Shown: in pieces, positions 1 through 7,674 of the stretch
How the letters are laid out: the number at the start of each line of letters is the position of its first letter
How positions within the stretch are numbered: the first letter of the stretch is position 1
Assembly (NCBI GenBank): GCA_964636325.1
Contig: CAZWRV010000007.1
Location: 1-64,000 of the forward strand
Source of the DNA: CAZWRV01 sp964636325
GTDB taxonomy: Bacteria > Verrucomicrobiota > Lentisphaeria > Victivallales > GWF2-50-93
Length of the DNA stretch: 64,000 bases
Direction: 5' to 3'
Notes under the pieces: model-generated
Databases searched by the model: none
The model's input: only the letters and a program-made list of their open reading frames with translations
What the model was told of the DNA's origin: nothing
Program-made: the position numbers and the translations under genes

Positions 1-257
1 ATCCGCCAGTTCTGTCGAACAGAAACTCGAAGTAGCGCAGGTATTCCTACCTGCGGATTGCGCAGACAGAAATGTCTACGCCACTTCGAGGCGAGTTTCA
101 GAGGAGTGACCATCTGCGAGATTCGCAGTTCTGTCGTTCAGAAACTCGATGGAGGGCGAAGCCGTGCTGAGCCGCAGTTGAGCTTGGCTCAACCCTCCGG
201 AAGACGACAAAGATAACGACAAAGTTCGCGACAAAGATGGGCGAGTTTCAGAGGAGT
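1..257. repeat. Composite intergenic repeat, copy A
   Basis: This non-coding stretch runs from the window edge to the asnB stop codon and shares an ordered set of blocks with 21339-21702, which lies in the opposite orientation. Shared blocks are ATCCGCCAGTTCTGTCG (1-17), the palindrome built from CGCAGGTA and TACCTGCG (36-55), GAGTTTCAGAGGAGT (93-107 and again 243-257), a copy of the 15-bp palindrome (114-128), and CCTCCGGAAG followed by CGACAAAG-type tracts (194-237). A further hairpin at 60-81 has a 9-bp stem with one mismatch and a GAAA loop. The copy probably continues left of the window. No gene is seen in it. The hairpins could help end the long minus-strand transcript, but no T-tract follows them. 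Confidence 0.8.
114..128. repeat. 15-bp palindrome copy (CTGCGAGATTCGCAG)
   Basis: One mismatch to the consensus CTGCGAANTTCGCAG. It lies inside intergenic repeat copy A and is followed directly by TTCTGTCG, linking the short palindrome to the larger repeat. Confidence 0.7.
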
Positions 258-2147
258 TCATGGATTGGCCCCCATCCATTTGTCCAGGCAGAAAAGTCTG
301 AACATGGCGGTGGAGTTGAAATCACAGCTTTCCAACTGGCCGCGTATTTCGCTAAAGTCAGATTCGACGAACTCAGCCGCAGGATGCGAACTGCCGGATG
401 CCCATTTGCGGAGAAATGCATTGAGGGGGCCGTTCCTCATCCATCGGTCCTGGGGGGTTTCAAAACCCTTCTTGTCCCTACGCCAGCAGATTTTTTCCGG
501 CAGTCTGCCGTCCATTGCCTTCCTGAAAAGGTATTTGGTCCAGCCGTTCCGCATGTTCATCCCAGGCGGGATCGAAAGGACGAACTGCACTAGATTGACG
601 TCCAGGAAAGGCACTCTTGATTCTATTGAAAACGCCATTGAGTTTCTGTCCTCCCACTTAAGGAGGCGCGGCAGATGAATCCTGAAAATCTCAGCCTTCC
701 TGTATTCTTCAGGCTCCAGGGCCTGAGCCTTTGTGTGCCAGCGTGAAACTTCGATTCCCTCCAGGAGTGCCTTGGATTCCGGCCTGAGCAGGAAGGGCAT
801 GCCTGACGAGGAGCTTCTTCTGCGGAATTCGCGGATCCCGCCCCATATCTCCGATATGAGGGCGCGGTTTCCACCGGGCGAGGCCGCGCCGGCAAGATGC
901 GAAAGCAGCGCAACGACGCCGGAATCCCTCTTAAGTCTGTTCAAATAGAGAAAGTAGGAGGGCCAGTAACCTGAAAACAGCTCGTCTCCGCCCTGTCCGT
1001 CGAGAAGAACTGGTATTTTGTTTTCGCGCGCTGACTTCATTATCCTGTATTGCGCATACATGCTGATGCTACCGACCGGTTCGTCATGCTGCTTGAGGAA
1101 AACTTCCAAGTCGTCTATAAGTTCATCGTCGGTTGGAAAACTCTTTATATGTCTTGCGCCGGAGGCGCCGACCACGGCCTCCATGAACGGGCGTTCATCA
1201 ATAGATTCGTCGTCGAAGCAGGCCGAAAACGCGTTGAATGTGGTTTCGGGCTGTAGATTCTCCATCTCCATGAAGATGGCTGAAGAATCGAGACCGCCCG
1301 ACAGACATCCGCCGACCGGGACATCTGACCGGAGCCTGAATTTCACCGCGTTGGAAAACATTCCGGAAATCTTGTCGGTTATCTCTTTCTCATTCGGTAA
1401 GGTGCGGCTCTGCCCGCGGTACGCCGGATCTATCTCTGCGGGGATCCAGAATCTTTCAGGCCGGACATCTGGGTTCTCGATGTCTATTTCAGCGAAATGA
1501 CCCGGCGGGAACGCATGGATTCCCTCGAAGAAGGTTTCGGGAGGATTTTCGTATCCGGTGGCGAGATACAAGCAGCAGATCCTGCCGTTGGGTTTTCTTT
1601 TGAAACCGGGCAGCGTAAAAAACTGCTTGATCTCGGAGGCGACCGCGAAGGTTCCGCCGTTTTTCCACCAGTAAAGGGGTTTGACTCCGATACGATCCCT
1701 TGACATTAAGATGCGGTTTTTCCGCTTGTCGAATATGACGAAAGCCCACATGCCGTTGAATCGTCCCAGGCAGCCGCTGCCCCATTTCGCATATGCGGCG
1801 AGCAGGACTTCGGTGTCGCAGTGGGATTTGAAGCGGAAGCCTTCTTTTTCCAGCTCGGCGCGCAGTTCTATGTGGTTGTATATTTCGCCGTTGAAGACAA
1901 TAGTGAAGCTGCCGTCGCCGAAAGACATCGGCTGGGCGCCAGATTCGGAAAGGTCCATGATCGATAGACGCCTGTGCCCGAGCCCGATGCGGAAGCGCGG
2001 CGGATTCTCAAGGCGTGATCCTTTTCCGTCAAAGAATGCGAAGCCGCGCCCGTCCGGGCCGCGGTGCGCTACCGCATCCGTGAAGCGCTCAAGGATGTCC
2101 GGACTGTATGCCCCGGAGTTGTCAATCAGACAGGCTATGCCGCACAT
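258..2147 (-). CDS. asnB: Glutamine-hydrolysing asparagine synthetase-like amidotransferase
   Basis: The product has 629 residues, the usual AsnB length. It starts Met-Cys-Gly, so Cys2, the glutaminase nucleophile, is present. The N-terminal glutamine amidotransferase domain covers about 1-210 (RHRRLSIMDLSESG-type region near 58-70, FNGEIYN at 85-91). The ATP pyrophosphatase loop SGGLDSS is at 283-289 and leads the C-terminal synthetase domain. Family members transfer glutamine-derived ammonia to a carboxylate through an acyl-AMP. In glycan loci such homologues are thought to amidate uronic acids or other sugar acids, and that is my inference here because three more homologues and many glycosyltransferases share the window. 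It follows the GT4 fusion gene by 61 bases and its stop abuts a repeat. Confidence 0.9.
   Translation of the reverse strand: MCGIACLIDNSGAYSPDILERFTDAVAHRGPDGRGFAFFDGKGSRLENPPRFRIGLGHRRLSIMDLSESGAQPMSFGDGSFTIVFNGEIYNHIELRAELEKEGFRFKSHCDTEVLLAAYAKWGSGCLGRFNGMWAFVIFDKRKNRILMSRDRIGVKPLYWWKNGGTFAVASEIKQFFTLPGFKRKPNGRICCLYLATGYENPPETFFEGIHAFPPGHFAEIDIENPDVRPERFWIPAEIDPAYRGQSRTLPNEKEITDKISGMFSNAVKFRLRSDVPVGGCLSGGLDSSAIFMEMENLQPETTFNAFSACFDDESIDERPFMEAVVGASGARHIKSFPTDDELIDDLEVFLKQHDEPVGSISMYAQYRIMKSARENKIPVLLDGQGGDELFSGYWPSYFLYLNRLKRDSGVVALLSHLAGAASPGGNRALISEIWGGIREFRRRSSSSGMPFLLRPESKALLEGIEVSRWHTKAQALEPEEYRKAEIFRIHLPRLLKWEDRNSMAFSIESRVPFLDVNLVQFVLSIPPGMNMRNGWTKYLFRKAMDGRLPEKICWRRDKKGFETPQDRWMRNGPLNAFLRKWASGSSHPAAEFVESDFSEIRGQLESCDFNSTAMFRLFCLDKWMGANP
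820..834. repeat. Degenerate 15-bp palindrome copy in asnB
   Basis: CTGCGGAATTCGCGG has two mismatches to the consensus CTGCGAANTTCGCAG. On the coding strand it reads Arg-Glu-Phe-Arg-Arg, the same register as the perfect copy at 28442-28456. It could be chance. Confidence 0.35.
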
Positions 2148-2208
2148 TGATTTGCAATCCCTTTATTTCTCCGAAGCTTTCCACGCCGCAGGCATCGTAT
2201 TGTCAAAG

Positions 2209-4518
2209 TCATCTGGTGGATTCAATTTTTTTCCCTTCCGACGGATGTTTGTCTACGGCAATACTGCCGCCAAGTATCTTTTCATATAAGCCGGAGAGTA
2301 CTTTGAAGTCGTTGTTCCAGTTGTATTCCCTTTCCACGGCCTGGCGGCCTTTCATGCCGTCGGCGATGGCGGCCTCGGGATTTTCGATGTAGTGGCAGAT
2401 GGCCGAAGCAATCTCAGTCGGATTTTCCGAATTGACAATCTTACCGCCGCCGCAGGCGCTTACGAGTTCTGAAAGAAGCGGTGTGTCGGTCGCGATGACC
2501 GGCAGCCTGCACGCCCAGTATTCGAAGAGGCGGTTCGGGAGCCCCGCGCAGTTGTTCTCGGTCTTGGCGTAGAGAACCAGTCCGACGTGGTTTTTTGGCA
2601 GTTCTTCGGCCACGAGCCTGTTCCAAGGGATGAAGCCCGATATCCTAATACTTCCGGCCAGCCCCTTGCCGTCAATGTATTCCCTGATCCTGCGCTCGGA
2701 TTTGCCGGAGTCGAAGACGGATATGAGATTGAGGACGGCGTTTTTGTGCTTTTCCACTACCAGGCCGAAGGCGTCGACCAGTTCCATCACGCATCGGCTG
2801 TTGTTCGTGGTTCCGCTGGCCACGGCGGAAAAGGATGAGTTTTTCCGGAGCTCCGGAACCGGTGCCGGCAGCCTTTTCAAGTCGATGGTGTTCCTCACAA
2901 CGACGCAATTGCCGCCGTAGCCCATTTTCTCATACCGGTGCCGCAAGGGGTCGGTGACGGCGACGATTCCGGCGAAGGGGCTGCACCATAGCTTCTCGAA
3001 TTTGTTATAAAATTTTGCCAGCATGTCCGCCAGAAAAGGGAAGCTTCTGAGATGGAATTCCTTGATGGTGGCGGAATAAAGTTCATGCACGTCCCATACG
3101 ACCTTGATGCCGTAGTTCTTGGCGATGTAGCACATCCATGGCAGCAGCTCGGGATCATGGAAGTGGTATATGTCCGCCTTAAGCTTGAGCGCCCTGGCCA
3201 CAGCCATGCGCGGCAGGATGAACTTGCGGCCGGGCCGTCCGAGAATGTTCCTGATAGGATAAATCCTCACTCCGTCGGCCGCAGGAGGGAACGCGTTGTT
3301 TCGGCAGCGGGCGACGAGCGAGACTTTGAAGCCTTCTGCCGCAAGGCTCCTGCACTGCCTCTGAAAAATCCTGATGTCGTCAGGGCCGTGCGAGGTCGTT
3401 ATATGGCATATATGAGTTTTTTTTACATCCGAACTGTTTATTCCCGCCAGCGTCCTGTAGCATTCGACGAACTTGGCAAGATTTTTTTTCCTGTCGTAGC
3501 GGCACCTTATATCTGCGGCTCTTTCCAGCGCTTTAGCTCGCATGGCGGCATCTCCGGCGGCGCTTTTCATGGCCATTGCTATGGAGGCTGTGGAAATATC
3601 GTCAAGGAGTATGCCGTCCTTGCCGCCATCCACAAGTTCCTTGGACGCCGGGATGTCCGCGACTATCGGCACCAGTCCGCAGCAGCGCGCCTCGATGAGC
3701 GAGCTGGATATCCCCTCGGTCTGGATAAGCGACACATAAAAGTCGGCATTCCTCAGCTCGTCCGCCACCTGCGCGGCCGGAATCCTGCCTTTGAAGGCTA
3801 TCTTCCCGTCCAGGCCCATGTCCTGCACCATCTTGACAAGTTCGTCCTTCTTTGTTCCATCGCCGATGACGACCAGTCTGGCGTCGGGAACCTGCCTTTG
3901 AAATTCCGCAAAGGCGCCGATCAGTCTGTCGATCATGTATTCCTCTTCAAGGGAACGAGTGGAAATGAAGACGGGCTGCGTCTGCGAATATTCCCTTCCG
4001 GCATGTGCAGCATGGAAAACATCCGTGTCGATTCCCCTGTGCAGGACAAGAATCTTTCCCTCGTCCGCGCCGAATTTGAGCAGGCCCCTCTTAATGTTTT
4101 CACCCCAGGCGTGGATCATCTGCGCCCGCCTGATGGCGAATCTCGCGAAGAAGCCTAGAAGAGCCTTCCTGAAGAAGGTCGGGCGCGGCATATAGGTTAT
4201 CTGCTCGTTCTGTGCGGCGAGGACAAGCGGCTTGAACTCGGTACTTGCCGCGAGATAGCCATAGCTCGTTATCCTGTAGGCGACTATGATGTCGGGCTTC
4301 GTCCTGTCTATTATCTCCATCAGGTTGGCAGTGCCGGTCAGCACGCGAAGCCTGGGCGGCAGGAACCACAGGCCTACAGCAAGCGCGTCCTCCTTGCCGG
4401 AGGTTCTGACGGATGCGATCTCGATGTCGCAGCCGGCCTCGCGGAGACCCTCGACCCAACTGACTGTGTTGGGGCTCTTCGGCTCGCCGAGGAAAAGGAT
4501 TTTCAGCTTGCGTGGCAT
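2209..4518 (-). CDS. Tandem GT4-GT4 glycosyltransferase fusion
   Basis: The 769-residue product is two complete GT-B glycosyltransferases in one chain, about twice the usual GT4 length. Domain 1 (about 1-365) opens with KILFLGEPKSPNTVSWV and has the nucleotide-sugar-binding EGISSSLIEA segment. Domain 2 (about 370-755) opens with THICHITTSHGPDDIRIFQR, has the DVHELY motif, and has NRLFEYWACRLPVIATD as its C-terminal donor-binding segment. The two halves are not copies of each other: domain 2 resembles the GT4 branch that starts with an HxTSxHxxxDxRIF pattern. Such enzymes add sugars from nucleotide donors on the cytoplasmic face of the membrane; donor and acceptor cannot be read from sequence. 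The fusion suggests two successive transfers. The start codon is ATG; the 146-base gap upstream holds nothing else that I recognise. Confidence 0.88.
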   Translation of the reverse strand: MPRKLKILFLGEPKSPNTVSWVEGLREAGCDIEIASVRTSGKEDALAVGLWFLPPRLRVLTGTANLMEIIDRTKPDIIVAYRITSYGYLAASTEFKPLVLAAQNEQITYMPRPTFFRKALLGFFARFAIRRAQMIHAWGENIKRGLLKFGADEGKILVLHRGIDTDVFHAAHAGREYSQTQPVFISTRSLEEEYMIDRLIGAFAEFQRQVPDARLVVIGDGTKKDELVKMVQDMGLDGKIAFKGRIPAAQVADELRNADFYVSLIQTEGISSSLIEARCCGLVPIVADIPASKELVDGGKDGILLDDISTASIAMAMKSAAGDAAMRAKALERAADIRCRYDRKKNLAKFVECYRTLAGINSSDVKKTHICHITTSHGPDDIRIFQRQCRSLAAEGFKVSLVARCRNNAFPPAADGVRIYPIRNILGRPGRKFILPRMAVARALKLKADIYHFHDPELLPWMCYIAKNYGIKVVWDVHELYSATIKEFHLRSFPFLADMLAKFYNKFEKLWCSPFAGIVAVTDPLRHRYEKMGYGGNCVVVRNTIDLKRLPAPVPELRKNSSFSAVASGTTNNSRCVMELVDAFGLVVEKHKNAVLNLISVFDSGKSERRIREYIDGKGLAGSIRISGFIPWNRLVAEELPKNHVGLVLYAKTENNCAGLPNRLFEYWACRLPVIATDTPLLSELVSACGGGKIVNSENPTEIASAICHYIENPEAAIADGMKGRQAVEREYNWNNDFKVLSGLYEKILGGSIAVDKHPSEGKKIESTR

Positions 4519-4664
4519 ACTGTGGTGTGGCGGATTGAGGTACTGTTATAAAGTTTTATTGAAGATTTTAAAAGAACCGCGGAAAGGCGGAAGCCAACAC
4601 GGGATTGTGCCAGGGATGTCGCAAACTACTTGCTGAGGCTTCGAAAGAACATTCGTTAATATTT

Positions 4665-5267
4665 TCAGGAAGGTTCGATAACCTTTTTCAAGAAAAGGAA
4701 TGACAAAATCCTTTCGATGTTCTGTTCCGGCAACTCCTCGTCGGTCATAAGCTCGATATCCGGCTTCTCGGGAGCCTCGTATCCTGAATCTATGCCGGTG
4801 AAATTCTGAATTCCCTGTTCCTTCACCTTCTTGTAAAGCCCTTTGGGGTCGCGCCTTACACAGACTTCAATCGGGGCGTTCACGAAAACTTCGTAGAACC
4901 TGCCGCTCTTCACCGCGTTCCTCGCCCGTCCGCGATCCTTCCTGAACGGCGATATGAAGGCCGTTATGGTGATCACTCCGGCGTCCGCGAAAAGCGCAGC
5001 CACCTCGCCTATCCTGCGTATGTTCTCCGTCCGGTCCGAATCCGAGAATCCGAGATCCGAGTTCAGTCCGTGCCTGATGTTGTCACCGTCAAGAATGTAT
5101 GCGAGATGCCCTGAGTCCACAAGCTTCCGCTCGAGCGCCTTGGCTATTGTCGACTTCCCCGACCCGGACAATCCTGTAAGCCAGATGACGCAGCCCTTCT
5201 GCCGGAGAAGCTTCTCGCGTTCGTCTGAAGTTACCAGGCTCTGAGTGAAAAAAATGTTGTCACCCAT
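4665..5267 (-). CDS. cysC: Adenylylsulfate kinase
   Basis: The 200-residue product phosphorylates adenosine 5'-phosphosulfate to PAPS, the sulfate donor. The Walker A loop GLSGSGKST is at 32-40, followed by the family signature LDGDNIRHGL near 59-68, GFSDSDRTENIRR near 73-85 and the FISPFRKDR segment near 104-112. Length matches stand-alone CysC. No sulfate adenylyltransferase or PAPS reductase is beside it; its neighbours on both sides are glycosyltransferase genes. I infer that it supplies PAPS for sulfation of a glycan rather than for cysteine synthesis, although no sulfotransferase is visible in the window. The gaps on either side are 146 and 100 bases, so it may have its own signals. Confidence 0.92.
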   Translation of the reverse strand: MGDNIFFTQSLVTSDEREKLLRQKGCVIWLTGLSGSGKSTIAKALERKLVDSGHLAYILDGDNIRHGLNSDLGFSDSDRTENIRRIGEVAALFADAGVITITAFISPFRKDRGRARNAVKSGRFYEVFVNAPIEVCVRRDPKGLYKKVKEQGIQNFTGIDSGYEAPEKPDIELMTDEELPEQNIERILSFLFLKKVIEPS

Positions 5268-5367
5268 GGATATCTCCTCAATCCAATTTACACTTCAACA
5301 GCAAAATCCTATATTTTCGACGAAGAGACCGCAGCCGCTCGATAGGCTGTCGTCGCAGGAAGTCTTT

Positions 5368-6483
5368 TCATCTATCCAACACCGCATAATATTTCGGCAT
5401 AGTGTGTTCTGCCCCGAATTCGGTCAGGCGTTCTTTACCTTTTATGGCGAGGCGGAACATCAAATTCTTGTCCTTTATTAGTGAGGCGAGGCTTTCGACG
5501 GAGGAATTGACGTCGCCGTTCCTCACGATCCTGCCATACTGGCCGCCGTCTCCAAGGATGTCCCTTACGCCGCCGACATCAGTGGCCACCACCGCGCATC
5601 CACCGTCGATGGCCTCGAGGAGCACGTTCGGCATGCCTTCGCTTTTCGATGAGAGGAAAAATATATCTGCGGCGGTAAGCTCCTCGACCACGTCCGACAC
5701 CTCGCCGGCCAGGCGGATTTTGTCCTGGAGCCCCCTGTTGCGGATTTTACGCCTCAAACTGCTACCTATGCTGCCGACAAGCAATCCATACATGTCCCGG
5801 TGATTTTTTGACAGCTTGTCGAACACTTCGATGAAAAATTCGAAGTTCTTTTCGGGAGTGTCACGGCCCGCCCCGGCTATGACCGTCCCTTCCGGAGGAA
5901 TTCCAAGCCTCTTTCTCGCCCTTTCTCGGATGCCGGAGAAAACCTTCGCGTCGAAAAGCTTTTCGTCCATCTCATAGATGTTATTGATCACAGTAATCTT
6001 GTCGGGAGGCGTTCCATCGGCCTGTAGCTGGCGTTTCAGGAAGACGGAATTGACGACGATCCGGGGCGGCGAGAGCGCGTATCTGAAGTGGCTCGGGGAA
6101 AGCTGTGCCCTCGCGACATCCAAGCTCCCGCGGAGCGAGCCGATAAACTTCACCTTCTTCGACCCGCCGGCGCAGAGCGCGTTGAAGGCGTTCGTATAGA
6201 AGCTCCATGAAAAAACGATGTCGGGCCGTATTCTCGAAAGAAGATATTTGAAATGCATGAACTTCAGGAGGTTCCCCATCTGGAAAAGATAAAGCGGCCT
6301 GATTCCAAGCTCGTCCCTGATCCGAGCCTCCCAGATGCCTCCACGGTATTTTGCGGAGCTGACAACAACGCTCGGCTCAAATAAGCTTCTGTCAAGATGC
6401 TTCAAGAAAAGATAAAGCTGCTTTTCAGTGCCTCCGCCCCCAAGCTGCCCTATCAGACAAATGATTTTCTTCGGCGCAGTCAT
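5368..6483 (-). CDS. GT4 family glycosyltransferase
   Basis: The 371-residue product is a typical GT-B enzyme. The N-terminal half starts KIICLIGQLGGGGTEKQLYL, the glycine-rich acceptor loop common in GT4. The C-terminal half holds GAGRDTPEKNFEFFIEVF, the donor-domain opening with Arg and Lys that contact the diphosphate, and SKSEGMPNVLLEAIDGG with the EGMPNVLLEA motif whose Glu binds the donor sugar. It would add a hexose or aminosugar to a lipid-linked glycan in the cytoplasm. Its ATG overlaps the TGA of the upstream glycosyltransferase gene by four bases (ATGA at 6480-6483), so the two are translationally coupled. Confidence 0.9.
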   Translation of the reverse strand: MTAPKKIICLIGQLGGGGTEKQLYLFLKHLDRSLFEPSVVVSSAKYRGGIWEARIRDELGIRPLYLFQMGNLLKFMHFKYLLSRIRPDIVFSWSFYTNAFNALCAGGSKKVKFIGSLRGSLDVARAQLSPSHFRYALSPPRIVVNSVFLKRQLQADGTPPDKITVINNIYEMDEKLFDAKVFSGIRERARKRLGIPPEGTVIAGAGRDTPEKNFEFFIEVFDKLSKNHRDMYGLLVGSIGSSLRRKIRNRGLQDKIRLAGEVSDVVEELTAADIFFLSSKSEGMPNVLLEAIDGGCAVVATDVGGVRDILGDGGQYGRIVRNGDVNSSVESLASLIKDKNLMFRLAIKGKERLTEFGAEHTMPKYYAVLDR

Positions 6484-7673
6484 CGCTTTGCGCCCATCAG
6501 CTCAGCATAAAAATCCATATATGCGTGAGCGACAAGGCTCCAGTCATATTTCCTGGCGCTCTCAAGCGAAGCTGCCCTTAACTTTTCTCCCAGTGGCCTG
6601 CTTTCTATCACAGAGTATAGCAAATCTGCGAATTTCGCGGAGTTCCCGGGCTCGGTCTTGAGGCCGTTTACTTCGTTCTCAACGACATCCTTGACCCCCT
6701 CCGCCTCGGTCGTGACAATCGGCAGTCCTGCGGCCATCGCCTCCACTAGGACCATTCCAAATGTCTCAATCAATGTCGGAAACGCAAAAATGTCCGCTGA
6801 GCAGTAAAGCTCAACCAGTTCCTGGGAAGGCAAGGAAAAGATCTCCGATTTCGAGCTGGAATACCTTTCTACAGGGACTAAGCCTAGAGAGTCTGAACGG
6901 GTGCGGTCCTTGCACAATTCAGAACTGCCGCGACCGCAGACTACCCATTTGAATCTTATGCCTTTAGCCTTAAGAATGCCAGCTATTTCGGGAATAAGAT
7001 CGTAGCCTTTCTTAGGATGATATCTGCCGACAGTAAGGATCAAGGTCTCGCCCTCTGCCAATCCAAGATCCTGGCGGATCTTCAGCCTCCTTTCCTCTTT
7101 TACTTCTGCGAATTTCGCAAATTCGACACCGTTCGGTATGATTTTTATCTTGGATTCCTGGATGCCAAGCTTCAAATATTCGTTTTTGACGCTCTGGGTG
7201 AGCGCCACAAGCCCGTCAAAAAGAGGATATTTCTCCGCCACAAGTCCGTCAATGGCAGGATCCAGCCTCATTCCGTAGTTTATTTGGGGGAACTTCTGTA
7301 TGTCTTCGCCGCAACAGCGCAGGACACAGGGGATTTTCTTTTCATTGAAATATTGCACCGAAAAAACGCCGTAAGGCCAGCCGTTGGTGACCTGCCAAAG
7401 TTCAAACTTATGCTTCTTCTGAAGCTTGGAGATCCCATGTTCAAGGTAGATTTTCCCGACGCAATACGGGAGATTCCTGAAAAGCCCTCCGGTTTTGTCC
7501 CAGAGGTATTCAATCTCATATGGGAGATCCGGCCTGACCTCCGGCGGTGGGGTGGTCGTGACCACTACTGCCTGATGGCCAGCCTTCACCAGGTTTCGGC
7601 AGACGTTGTGGACGCATATTTCGGCGCCGCCTGTATGAGGGTAGAACTGGGATATGAGCTGGGCGATTTTCAT
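6480..7673 (-). CDS. GT4 family glycosyltransferase
   Basis: The 397-residue product starts KIAQLISQFYPHTGGAEIC, the GGAE acceptor-site loop of GT4 enzymes, and carries LTVGRYHPKKGYDLIPEI and FAFPTLIETFGMVLVEAMAAG (the E-x7-E donor motif) in its C-terminal half. Family members transfer sugars with retention of configuration. The gene contains two copies of the 15-bp palindrome, at 6626-6640 and 7106-7120, which put the related peptides SAKFAD and FAKFAE into the protein. The downstream glycosyltransferase overlaps by four bases; the upstream phosphodiesterase gene ends one base away. Confidence 0.9.
   Translation of the reverse strand: MKIAQLISQFYPHTGGAEICVHNVCRNLVKAGHQAVVVTTTPPPEVRPDLPYEIEYLWDKTGGLFRNLPYCVGKIYLEHGISKLQKKHKFELWQVTNGWPYGVFSVQYFNEKKIPCVLRCCGEDIQKFPQINYGMRLDPAIDGLVAEKYPLFDGLVALTQSVKNEYLKLGIQESKIKIIPNGVEFAKFAEVKEERRLKIRQDLGLAEGETLILTVGRYHPKKGYDLIPEIAGILKAKGIRFKWVVCGRGSSELCKDRTRSDSLGLVPVERYSSSKSEIFSLPSQELVELYCSADIFAFPTLIETFGMVLVEAMAAGLPIVTTEAEGVKDVVENEVNGLKTEPGNSAKFADLLYSVIESRPLGEKLRAASLESARKYDWSLVAHAYMDFYAELMGAKR
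6626..6640. repeat. 15-bp palindrome copy in a GT4 gene
   Basis: CTGCGAATTTCGCGG, one mismatch to the consensus. The coding strand reads Ala-Lys-Phe-Ala-Asp near the C-terminus of the glycosyltransferase. Confidence 0.65.
7106..7120. repeat. 15-bp palindrome copy in a GT4 gene
   Basis: CTGCGAATTTCGCAA, one mismatch to the consensus. It is the second copy in this gene and encodes Phe-Ala-Lys-Phe-Ala-Glu in the linker before the donor-binding domain. Confidence 0.7.
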
Positions 7674-7674
7674 C

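Noticed and set aside
1..257. CRISPR array
   Set aside because: Repeated blocks are of different kinds and unevenly spaced, with no constant repeat-spacer unit and no cas genes.
3052..4158. Plus-strand open frame of 368 codons
   Set aside because: It lies opposite a clear GT4 fusion gene, has no recognisable motif and an Arg/His-rich composition typical of an antisense shadow.
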